Source: Streptococcus sp. (GTDB lineage Bacteria > Bacillota > Bacilli > Lactobacillales > Streptococcaceae). Taken from it: a DNA stretch of 10,383 nt. Position 1 is the first letter of the stretch. The number at the start of each line of letters is the position of its first letter. Under the pieces are notes generated by a model, which did no database searches, had not been told where the DNA came from, and saw only the letters and a program-made list of their open reading frames with translations. The stretch lies in NCBI GenBank assembly GCA_030825825.1, contig JAPJPE010000040.1, forward strand, positions 1 through 10,383, given 5' to 3'. This document shows positions 1 to 6,007 of this stretch, one piece after another. The position numbers and the translations under genes are program-made.

Positions 1-109
1 GAGTGGGCTCTACTACGCTGATTTCATCAGCTTTTACAGCCCTACTCAACTGTGTGGAGGTGGGGCGACGAAATCGAATTCTAACGAATGACCGATTTCT
101 GTCCCACTC
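1..109. repeat. Streptococcal palindromic intergenic repeat
   Basis: The element is bounded by inverted 7-bp termini, GAGTGGG at 1-7 and CCCACTC at 103-109. Inside it is a perfect 6-bp hairpin, GCTGAT at 17-22 and ATCAGC at 26-31 with a 3-base loop. A second, longer imperfect stem pairs about 61-76 with 93-107, and its core is GAAATCG (70-76) with CGATTTC (93-99). Read on the - strand it begins GAGTGGGACAGAAATCGG, which I recall as a recurrent intergenic sequence in oral streptococci. It lies outside any credible gene and could fold as RNA in either direction. It may start before the window. The family name and copy number cannot be established here. Confidence 0.7.
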
Positions 110-132
110 TCTTTTCTTTCGCTGTTTGAAGC

Positions 133-161
133 TTAATTTTTGGGCAAAGATTTGGTATAAT
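133..161 (+). promoter_or_regulatory. Extended -10 promoter for the methionine sulfoxide reductase/dnaX operon
   Basis: A consensus TATAAT at 156-161 is preceded by TGG at 153-155, giving an extended -10 element. The -35 position (133-138, TTAATT, 17-bp spacer) is weak, as is usual for extended -10 promoters. Transcription should begin about 168-169, which is exactly the chosen start codon of the next gene. Confidence 0.75.
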
Positions 162-168
162 GAAAGGT

Positions 169-666
169 ATGAAACATTCGGAAAAAGAATCACAATACCA
201 ACTTTTACTGTCACAGTTAGACGCTCTCTTAACAGGTGAAAGCAATGCCTTGGCCAATTTGTCTAACGCCAGTGCTCTCTTAAATCAAGCCCTGCCTCGT
301 TCTGTCTTTGCGGGTTTTTATTTGTATGACCAGTCAGAATTGATCTTGGGACCCTTTCAGGGTGGCGTCTCTTGTGTCCACATCGCACTTGGAAAGGGTG
401 TCTGTGGAGAAGCGGCCCAGAAGCAAGAAACCATGATTGTCGATGATGTCCGTCAACATGCCAACTATATTTCCTGTGATAGCCGGGCTATGAGTGAAAT
501 TGTGGTACCTATGGTCAAGGACGGCCAGCTCCTGGGGGTTTTAGACCTGGACTCAGAATGCGTCTCTGACTACGATCAGCTGGATCAAGAGTATTTGGAA
601 GAGTTTGTCGCTCTCTTGATCGAAAAGACAAACTGGGACTTTAAGATGTTTGGAGTTAAGAACTAA
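169..666 (+). CDS. msrC: Free methionine-(R)-sulfoxide reductase (GAF-domain fRMsr)
   Basis: This cytoplasmic enzyme reduces free L-methionine-(R)-sulfoxide and so repairs oxidised methionine. The 165-residue protein is a single GAF domain. It carries the family blocks GFYLY (49-53), LGPFQG (60-65), GKGVCGEA (75-82) and LGVLDLDS (122-129). Cys69, Cys79 and Cys103 have the same spacing (10 and 24 residues) as Cys84, Cys94 and Cys118 of the E. coli enzyme. Cys103 would be the catalytic cysteine and the other two the resolving cysteines. A fourth cysteine, Cys131, is extra. An in-frame ATG at 160 would add three residues but lies inside the -10 box, so ATG 169 is preferred. No Shine-Dalgarno sequence is at a usable distance, and the mRNA is probably leaderless. 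The stop codon overlaps the dnaX start by one base, so the two are likely co-transcribed. Confidence 0.9.
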   Translation: MKHSEKESQYQLLLSQLDALLTGESNALANLSNASALLNQALPRSVFAGFYLYDQSELILGPFQGGVSCVHIALGKGVCGEAAQKQETMIVDDVRQHANYISCDSRAMSEIVVPMVKDGQLLGVLDLDSECVSDYDQLDQEYLEEFVALLIEKTNWDFKMFGVKN

Positions 667-2342
667 TGTATCAAGCTTTATATCGGAAATACCGTAGCCA
701 GACCTTTGGTCAATTGGTTGGCCAGCAAGTGGTGGCACGGACATTGAGACAGGCCGTCGAGCAGGACAAGATCAGCCATGCCTATCTCTTTTCTGGACCT
801 CGTGGTACTGGGAAAACCAGTGTGGCCAAGATCTTTGCTAAGGCTATGAACTGTCCTAATCAAGTCAATGGGGAGCCGTGTAACAACTGCTATATCTGTG
901 AATCCATTACCAATGGGAGTCTTGAAGATGTTATCGAGATCGATGCAGCCTCTAACAATGGGGTCGATGAAATTCGCGATATTCGCGACAAGTCGACCTA
1001 TGCTCCAAGTCTAGCCAAGCACAAGGTTTACATTATCGATGAGGTCCACATGCTCTCGACAGGGGCCTTTAATGCCTTGTTGAAGACGCTGGAAGAGCCG
1101 ACGGAAAATGTAGTTTTTATCCTCGCAACGACAGAGTTGCACAAAATTCCTGCAACTATTTTGTCTCGGGTGCAACGCTTTGAATTCAAATCTATCAAAC
1201 TACCGGATATCGTTCACCATTTGGAAAGTATCTTAGCTACAGAAGGCATTGCCTATGAAGCAGATGCTGTGCATATCATCGCTCGACGCGCTGAAGGTGG
1301 GATGCGGGATGCCTTGTCCATTTTGGACCAAGCCCTGAGTCTAACTGCAGGTAGTGAGTTGACGACAGCAATCGCTGAAGAGATTACGGGCTCCATCAGT
1401 CTAGCTGCGCTCGATCAGTACGTAGCTGCCATCATGGCTCATGATGCGACAGCGGCGCTGGATCAGCTGGCGATTATCTTTGATAACGGGAAGAATATGG
1501 CCCGTTTTGTTACGGACTTACTTCAATACCTGAGAGATCTCTTGATTGTCCAGACAGGTGGCGAAAACACTCACGCTAGTGACTTGTTTGCGGCGAATCT
1601 TGAATCCGATCAAGCCCGTCTTTTTGCCCTGATTGACCAGGCGACGACCAGTCTTGCGGACATCAAAAATAGTCTGCAACCGCGTATCTATACTGAAATG
1701 ATGACCATTAAATTGGCTGAAAGCACAGGCCAAGTTTCTAACTCAGCTGCTGTGGAAGTTCCTTCCAATGTGCTAGCCCAGCTGGAGGACTTGAAGAAGG
1801 AAGTCGCTCAACTTAAGCAACAATTAGCGCAATCAGGTAGCAGTCTTCCTGCTTCAAAACCAGCAGTAGCGCGTCCAACCAAGTCGAACAAGGGCTACCG
1901 TGCAGATCGAAACAAGGTCAACGCCATTTTACAAGAGGCGGTTGAAAACCCAGAGTTGGCACGGACCAACTTGATCCGTCTTCAGAACGCTTGGGGGGAA
2001 ATCATCGAGAGTTTGGCAGGTGCGGATAAGGCTCTCTTAATCGGATCCCAGCCGGTCGCTGCTAATGAAAATCACGCCATTTTAGCCTTTGAGTCTGCCT
2101 TTAATGCTGAACAGACCATGAAGCGGGACAACCTCAATACCATGTTTGGAAATATCCTCAGCAATGCTGCGGGCTTCTCACCAGAGATTTTAGCGGTTTC
2201 GATGGAAGAATGGACCCAAATCCGGGCAGAGTTTTCGGCTAAGGCGCGTGGACAAAAAGCGGAAGTGGTAGAAGAAGAGGAAAGTATCATCCCTGAGGAA
2301 TTTCACTTTTTATCCGATAAAATCACCCTGCAAGACGATTAA
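666..2342 (+). CDS. dnaX: DNA polymerase III subunit gamma/tau
   Basis: This is the AAA+ clamp-loader subunit of the replicative DNA polymerase. It loads the beta clamp and, through its C-terminal part, links the loader to the polymerase and helicase. The 558-residue protein has Walker A GPRGTGKT (44-51), a zinc-binding cysteine set (Cys63, 72, 75, 78), Walker B VYIIDEVH (121-128), sensor 1 (ATT, 154-156) and a sensor 2 region GGMRDAL (211-217). The usual SRC motif reads SRV (167-169). Residues about 368-390 look like a short coiled coil and 391-410 a flexible linker, followed by a conserved-looking tau C-terminal domain. The length is normal for Firmicutes. The start codon overlaps the preceding stop (TAATG). 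A modest GGAG lies 10 bases upstream, so translational coupling is likely. No programmed frameshift site is obvious. Confidence 0.97.
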   Translation: MYQALYRKYRSQTFGQLVGQQVVARTLRQAVEQDKISHAYLFSGPRGTGKTSVAKIFAKAMNCPNQVNGEPCNNCYICESITNGSLEDVIEIDAASNNGVDEIRDIRDKSTYAPSLAKHKVYIIDEVHMLSTGAFNALLKTLEEPTENVVFILATTELHKIPATILSRVQRFEFKSIKLPDIVHHLESILATEGIAYEADAVHIIARRAEGGMRDALSILDQALSLTAGSELTTAIAEEITGSISLAALDQYVAAIMAHDATAALDQLAIIFDNGKNMARFVTDLLQYLRDLLIVQTGGENTHASDLFAANLESDQARLFALIDQATTSLADIKNSLQPRIYTEMMTIKLAESTGQVSNSAAVEVPSNVLAQLEDLKKEVAQLKQQLAQSGSSLPASKPAVARPTKSNKGYRADRNKVNAILQEAVENPELARTNLIRLQNAWGEIIESLAGADKALLIGSQPVAANENHAILAFESAFNAEQTMKRDNLNTMFGNILSNAAGFSPEILAVSMEEWTQIRAEFSAKARGQKAEVVEEEESIIPEEFHFLSDKITLQDD

Positions 2343-2365
2343 TACATGAATTTTTTACTGAATCA

Positions 2366-2374
2366 TGGTAAAAT
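2366..2374 (+). promoter_or_regulatory. Extended -10 promoter for the small gene after dnaX
   Basis: TGG at 2366-2368 precedes TAAAAT at 2369-2374. No -35 hexamer is recognisable. The expected transcription start is about 2380-2381, which coincides with the ATG at 2381. There is no Shine-Dalgarno sequence between dnaX and that ATG, which supports a leaderless transcript instead of dependence on dnaX read-through alone. Confidence 0.55.
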
Positions 2375-2380
2375 AATTTT

Positions 2381-2578
2381 ATGAATAGAAAACAATTTGC
2401 AGTGATAGCAGTCTTTACTGCTATGGAGACATACTTTTTCAATGAAGCGACCATGGCGGGTCAAATGCTCTTTACATGTTTTTGGGCCCTCTTGATCTTA
2501 CGCAATCTCCAGACGGCCTATATGGTGGAGAAAATTGCTAGTGCCATTGAAAAAGAAATCAGAAAGAAAAGAAAATAA
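2381..2578 (+). CDS. Small DUF3272-like membrane protein
   Basis: This 65-residue protein has no known function. I recognise it, from memory of the family only, as the small streptococcal protein (DUF3272 type) usually found next to dnaX. Residues about 6-19 are hydrophobic but interrupted. Residues about 25-43 (MAGQMLFTCFWALLILRNL) are the better membrane segment. The tail (52-65) is strongly basic, with KEIRKKRK at the end, and should stay in the cytoplasm. The start is ATG 2381, directly after an extended -10 box and without a ribosome binding site. The coding strand holds a perfect 8-bp hairpin at codons 9-15. The gene ends inside the base of the following terminator. The protein's existence is well supported; its role is not. 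Confidence 0.75.
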   Translation: MNRKQFAVIAVFTAMETYFFNEATMAGQMLFTCFWALLILRNLQTAYMVEKIASAIEKEIRKKRK

Positions 2579-2622
2579 AACCTTTGAAAAGAAATCCTTT
2601 TTCAAAGGTTTTTTCTTGTTTT
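2577..2622. terminator. Bidirectional intrinsic terminator between convergent genes
   Basis: A 14-bp perfect stem is formed by AAAACCTTTGAAAA (2577-2590) and TTTTCAAAGGTTTT (2599-2612) around an 8-base loop. On the + strand the T-run continues into TTTTCTTGTTTT. On the - strand the stem follows directly after the response-regulator stop codon and runs into TTTTATTTTC. It therefore serves both the dnaX side and the two-component side. Confidence 0.92.
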
Positions 2623-4165
2623 AAAAGGCTTCTTGGCATTGTTTGCGGTAATCTCCTGGGGAGAGGCCGACCTTCTGTTTAAAAGCCTTTGTAAAGTAGG
2701 AGTAGTTGTCATATCCCACCTGGAGGGCAACTTGGTAAATGGGGGTATCGCTTTGCGATAGCATCTCTTTTGCGGCGGCCATCCGTTTATCGGTGATGTA
2801 TTTCACCAGTGTTTCGCCGGTGTCGCGCTTAAACATCCTCGCTAGATGATCTGGACTAAGAAAAACCATTTCTGCCAGCTTGGTGCGACTGATATCCTCC
2901 TTGTAATGGTGATCGATGTAGTCAGTGATCCGTTGGATGAGATTGGATTGGTGTTCTAGATCGATCACATAATGGCGAGCAGAGCTCCAGTAATCTCCGA
3001 TATAGGCTTCAAAAGCTTCGATGGCATGAAACCGCCGTTCGAAGAGAAATTGATGGTGTTTGTTTTGAAATAACTTGTGGGCGAGAATGCCGTTCTTGTC
3101 CAGATAAATGCCAATTTGCTGGGTCCAGTCTAGCTGGAGTTCACTCAGAGCTGAGAGCGGGATGCGATCTTGAGTCTCTATGCTATGGATGATTTGGAGG
3201 AGCTGTTCTGTCTCTAGCTGATTTGTAAAAGTGAGCGATGTCCGATGAGCAGGCTTTTGAGGTTGTGGAGCCAAAGAAGCATAGGAATGGATACTGTCCC
3301 AATGGAAGACTTGTTCTTCACTGTATTGGCAGAGTTGCAGAGCCTGCATCAATAGCGTCTTAAGGGAAATGGCATCTGAATAGAGAAGGATAGAGGATCG
3401 GTCTAAGTCTTGCTGGATCTTCTGCTGGATAGCCTTTAGGAAGTCTGCACACTCTGTAGTCTGATTCTTTTTGAAGAGACAGAGGTAGCGATCGGTCTGG
3501 CTTTCGATTTTACTGAGGGCACAGTAGTGGACAGGGAAATCTAGGGAGAGATCCTTGATACAATGGCGGAGCTGCAAGCGCCAAGAAGGGACGCTGGGGT
3601 GAAAGTCTTCTTCAACTAAGTGGAGAGTGATGAGGAGCAAGAGGTAGTCTTCATGTGGTTTGGGGCTATAACCCCGTTTTGTTACTTCTTGAAGGAGCTG
3701 TTCTGCTTGAGATGGACGCGGTTTTCGCAAGTAGTCATGCCAAAATTCAGCTTCTTTTTGTCCTTGCTGTGCTAATTGGGTCGCACTCTTGTGGCGCTTG
3801 ATCTTATTGAGGGCTTTTTGAATGATAAATTCTAAGCGGTCGGGGTCAATCGGTTTGAGGTAGTATTCAAAACTTTGGAGTTCAATGGCTTTTTGGGCAT
3901 AATTGAAATCAGCATAATTGGTAAGGAAGATCGTTTGAATGTCATATTTTTCTGACCGGACCCAGGCTAGGAGATCTAGCCCACTGCCTTGTGGCATCTC
4001 GATATCACTGATCATGAGGGCAATCGGGTGGCTTTGAATGATGGCTTGGGCTTGGCTCAGACTGGAGGCGGTATATACCTGCTCAATGCCCAAGGCTTCC
4101 CAATGGATGGTTTCCTGTAGGGCTTTAATGATAAAACGATCATCGTCAACGAGTAGGATATTCAT
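2621..4165 (-). CDS. YesN-type response regulator with AraC DNA-binding domain
   Basis: This is the transcriptional regulator of a two-component pair and is 514 residues long. The N-terminal receiver domain (1-122) has the acidic pocket Asp7-Asp8-Asp9, the phospho-acceptor Asp54 (in ISDIEMP), Thr82 and Lys104 (LKPID). A long, poorly conserved middle region (about 125-405) is typical of YesN proteins. The C-terminal AraC domain (about 410-514) contains two helix-turn-helix units, near 427-450 and 474-500, the second with the GYDNYSYFTKAFK signature. An upstream in-frame ATG (4189) exists, but AAAGGAG lies 6 bases before the ATG at 4165, which decides the start. The gene overlaps the kinase gene by 20 bases, so translation is coupled. 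It probably activates the divergent transporter operon; that target is inferred from position. Confidence 0.93.
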   Translation of the reverse strand: MNILLVDDDRFIIKALQETIHWEALGIEQVYTASSLSQAQAIIQSHPIALMISDIEMPQGSGLDLLAWVRSEKYDIQTIFLTNYADFNYAQKAIELQSFEYYLKPIDPDRLEFIIQKALNKIKRHKSATQLAQQGQKEAEFWHDYLRKPRPSQAEQLLQEVTKRGYSPKPHEDYLLLLITLHLVEEDFHPSVPSWRLQLRHCIKDLSLDFPVHYCALSKIESQTDRYLCLFKKNQTTECADFLKAIQQKIQQDLDRSSILLYSDAISLKTLLMQALQLCQYSEEQVFHWDSIHSYASLAPQPQKPAHRTSLTFTNQLETEQLLQIIHSIETQDRIPLSALSELQLDWTQQIGIYLDKNGILAHKLFQNKHHQFLFERRFHAIEAFEAYIGDYWSSARHYVIDLEHQSNLIQRITDYIDHHYKEDISRTKLAEMVFLSPDHLARMFKRDTGETLVKYITDKRMAAAKEMLSQSDTPIYQVALQVGYDNYSYFTKAFKQKVGLSPGDYRKQCQEAF

Positions 4166-5813
4166 GTGTGTCTCCTTTGTAGGGTTCATAAGGAAGTCTC
4201 AGTTGGATGCGGGCACCTCCTTGGGATCCATTTGAAAATTGGAGCGTGTAGTGATCTGGATAGAGGAGATCTAGTCGCTCCCGTGCATTGGTCAAACCAA
4301 TGTGGTGGCCATTTTCAGTGACTAAGGATTTTTTCTCTGCTAGATCTTGTAAGATAGCGTAGCTAAAACCGGGTCCATTATCCTGAAGGGAAATGGCAAG
4401 CTGTTGGTTTGCTTCTTCATGAATGGAAAGCTGAATGTGGAAGGAATCTTGGAAAGAAAAGCCGTGTTTGATGGCATTTTCCACAAAGGTTTGTAAAAGC
4501 AGAGGGGGAATAGCCGCATCTTTCAGACCAGGATCCCAGTCCAGGTCAAAGTGGATGCTGTCCCCATAGCGGATTTTCTGGATTTCTAGGTAATTTCGGA
4601 TATGTTGGATTTCATCTGTTAAGCGATTGAAATCTTGATTGGCTTGAAAGAGGTGACGCAAGTAGTTGGAAGTCACCTTGGTCAACTCCTCGATTTCCTT
4701 ATAGTCCTTGGTTTGGAGCATGCTGTGAATCATGGAAAGCATGTTGAGGTAAAAATGGGGTCGAACTTGATTTTTGAGGTAATTGAGTTCGACTTTTTTG
4801 AGATTGAGTTGCGCGTGGTAGGCTCGAATTTGGAGGTCTTTCATATGGATCAGAACCTGATTGAGCTTGTGATTGGCCTGATCGATCTCTAAGATCCCTT
4901 GGTCTTCGATTACATCTAGCTTGGTAGAAGCAGCATCTAGCTGAGAAAGGCGTTGGGTGAGTCGTTTCATCGGTTGGATCATCCGTTGACGAATATAAAG
5001 GATCAGAATGGTGGAGAGAACGGCGATGATCAAAGGGACCAAGGAGAGAAGGGTTTCCAGTACGATATTTGTACGGAAAACGTCCCCGTAATCGACCGTC
5101 ACATACAGATCAAAAGGCAGGTGGGTTTGATTGCTATCGGCTTGAATGACGGAATCTGTAGCATGGATCTGGTTGGGGCGATCGATGGATAAGCGCCCTT
5201 TTTTCCCAATATTGAGCTTTTGCAAGGGTTTTAAAATATCCTGGGTAGAAATGATGGCATAGATAGCCTTGCCCTTGTAATGGAGAGATTTCAAGAGATA
5301 ATCATGCTGGTTCAGGCTGATTCGTTGCCATTTTTGATTAGTCTTGTCTGTTTCTTTGTCATAGGTTTTAAGATGATCTTTCAATTGTACATAGTCCAGG
5401 TAGGGCAGTTGAAGACTGGAGGCATTGAAAAAATGAGGGATATCTCTTGTCTCTATGAAAAAGGTAATGGGGCTATCCATCTGGTATTGAAACTCCGTGA
5501 AATCGATCCGCAATTTTTTTAGATTTTCATGAAAATCCGTGAAATCAAGTGGGGTATTGAGCTCTGTCAAATAGTCATTGTGACTAATGGTACTGTACAT
5601 AAAACGCTCGACAGAGTGAAGCTCTGTGTTTAAGGAATCCGCATAGATATGAATCGAGTCCTCTAAATGGAGCATGTTTTGGTGTTTAATAAAATTTCGG
5701 CTAATCCCACCTATCAAAAGGTTGATCAAGGTATTGACGACTAAGAGGAGAAAGAGTAGGCGCGAAAAAAATTGAATCGAGTGATCTCGTGTACTTCTGT
5801 GAATAGCTTTCAT
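4146..5813 (-). CDS. YesM-type sensor histidine kinase
   Basis: This membrane kinase phosphorylates the neighbouring regulator. The 555-residue protein has a TM helix at about 19-39 and an extracellular sensor region of about 205 residues (40-248). A second TM helix (about 251-273), a HAMP-like linker and a PF06580-type kinase core follow. The phospho-accepting His353 sits in NQVRPHFYLNML, where the common family form is QxxPHFLYN. The ATP-binding part shows the N box FVENAIKHG (443-451, Asn446), DNGPGF (478-483) and HIGLTNARERL (504-514). A GTG at 5822 is in frame but overlaps the ribosome binding site. GAGG (5825-5822) lies 8 bases before ATG 5813, so that ATG is chosen. The large external domain suggests that the ligand, or a loaded binding protein, is sensed outside the cell. 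Confidence 0.94.
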   Translation of the reverse strand: MKAIHRSTRDHSIQFFSRLLFLLLVVNTLINLLIGGISRNFIKHQNMLHLEDSIHIYADSLNTELHSVERFMYSTISHNDYLTELNTPLDFTDFHENLKKLRIDFTEFQYQMDSPITFFIETRDIPHFFNASSLQLPYLDYVQLKDHLKTYDKETDKTNQKWQRISLNQHDYLLKSLHYKGKAIYAIISTQDILKPLQKLNIGKKGRLSIDRPNQIHATDSVIQADSNQTHLPFDLYVTVDYGDVFRTNIVLETLLSLVPLIIAVLSTILILYIRQRMIQPMKRLTQRLSQLDAASTKLDVIEDQGILEIDQANHKLNQVLIHMKDLQIRAYHAQLNLKKVELNYLKNQVRPHFYLNMLSMIHSMLQTKDYKEIEELTKVTSNYLRHLFQANQDFNRLTDEIQHIRNYLEIQKIRYGDSIHFDLDWDPGLKDAAIPPLLLQTFVENAIKHGFSFQDSFHIQLSIHEEANQQLAISLQDNGPGFSYAILQDLAEKKSLVTENGHHIGLTNARERLDLLYPDHYTLQFSNGSQGGARIQLRLPYEPYKGDTHEYPTR

Positions 5814-5831
5814 AATGAGCACCTCACATAT

Positions 5832-5840
5832 ATTATAGCA
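5832..5840 (-). promoter_or_regulatory. Extended -10 promoter for the kinase/regulator operon
   Basis: On the - strand, TGC (5840-5838) is followed directly by a consensus TATAAT (5837-5832). No good -35 box exists at the right distance (about 5854-5860). Transcription should start near 5825, leaving a leader of only about 12 bases with the GAGG ribosome binding site almost at its 5' end. Confidence 0.7.
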
Positions 5841-5845
5841 CTATT

Positions 5846-5859
5846 TGAAAACGGATTCA
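5846..5859. promoter_or_regulatory. CcpA catabolite-repression site (cre)
   Basis: TGAAAACGGATTCA matches the Firmicutes cre consensus TGWAARCGYTWNCW at 12 of 14 positions and has the expected inverted TGAA/TTCA ends around a central CG. It sits across the spacer and -35 region of the kinase promoter, where bound CcpA would block RNA polymerase. It is also upstream of the divergent transporter promoter. Repression of a sugar-uptake system by preferred sugars is the normal use of such sites. The site is a sequence match only. Confidence 0.72.
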
Positions 5860-5879
5860 TGAACAAAACCGATATTAAA

Positions 5880-5951
5880 GTAAAAAAATCGGGAAAGTGC
5901 ATGTTTTTGTGTGGAGAAAACGGAAAAGTGAATGAAGATGCACGAAAAAGT
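5880..5951 (+). promoter_or_regulatory. Direct repeats, candidate response-regulator binding sites
   Basis: A motif of form WCGRRAAAGT occurs three times: TCGGGAAAGT (5889-5898), ACGGAAAAGT (5920-5929) and ACGAAAAAGT (5942-5951). The intervals of 31 and 22 bases are close to three and two helical turns, so all copies face the same side of the DNA. The first two copies are part of a longer direct repeat (5880-5903 and 5911-5934, 18 of 24 identical). The last copy ends next to the -35 position of the operon promoter. This fits AraC-type activators, but binding by the neighbouring regulator is inferred. Confidence 0.5.
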
Positions 5952-5953
5952 TC

Positions 5954-5980
5954 TATAAAGATGGAAAGGATTCCTATAAA
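5954..5980 (+). promoter_or_regulatory. Weak promoter(s) of the transporter operon
   Basis: Two -10-like boxes are seen, TATAAA at 5954-5959 and TATAAA at 5975-5980 (continuing as TATAAAAT). Neither has a convincing -35 hexamer, which is what an activator-dependent promoter would look like. Use of the downstream box would give a leader of about 20 bases that includes the AAGGAGG (5996-6002) in front of the first permease gene. The choice between the two boxes is open. Confidence 0.45.
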
Positions 5981-6007
5981 ATAGAGGAGAAAGAAAAGGA
6001 GGGCCTT

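Noticed and set aside
160..168. ATG 160 as start of the sulfoxide reductase
   Set aside because: The codon overlaps the TATAAT box at 156-161, so it would not be in the mRNA made from that promoter.
3..239. 78-residue open frame at the left edge on the + strand
   Set aside because: It runs through the palindromic repeat, the promoter and the start of the sulfoxide reductase gene, has no ribosome binding site and resembles no protein.
2250..2262. CAAAAAG run in dnaX as a programmed frameshift site for a gamma form
   Set aside because: It lies close to the 3' end, far from where the E. coli type event occurs, and has no slippery A6G or clear stimulatory hairpin.
4166..4189. ATG 4189 as start of the response regulator
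   Set aside because: AAAGGAG is correctly placed for ATG 4165, and the protein then begins directly with the receiver-domain strand MNILLVDDD.
5814..5822. GTG 5822 as start of the histidine kinase
   Set aside because: It overlaps the GAGG ribosome binding site that serves ATG 5813.
5915..5928. Second cre site sharing GAAAACGGA with the first
   Set aside because: The downstream half fails the consensus (no TTCA-like end); the match is better explained as part of the WCGRRAAAGT repeat.
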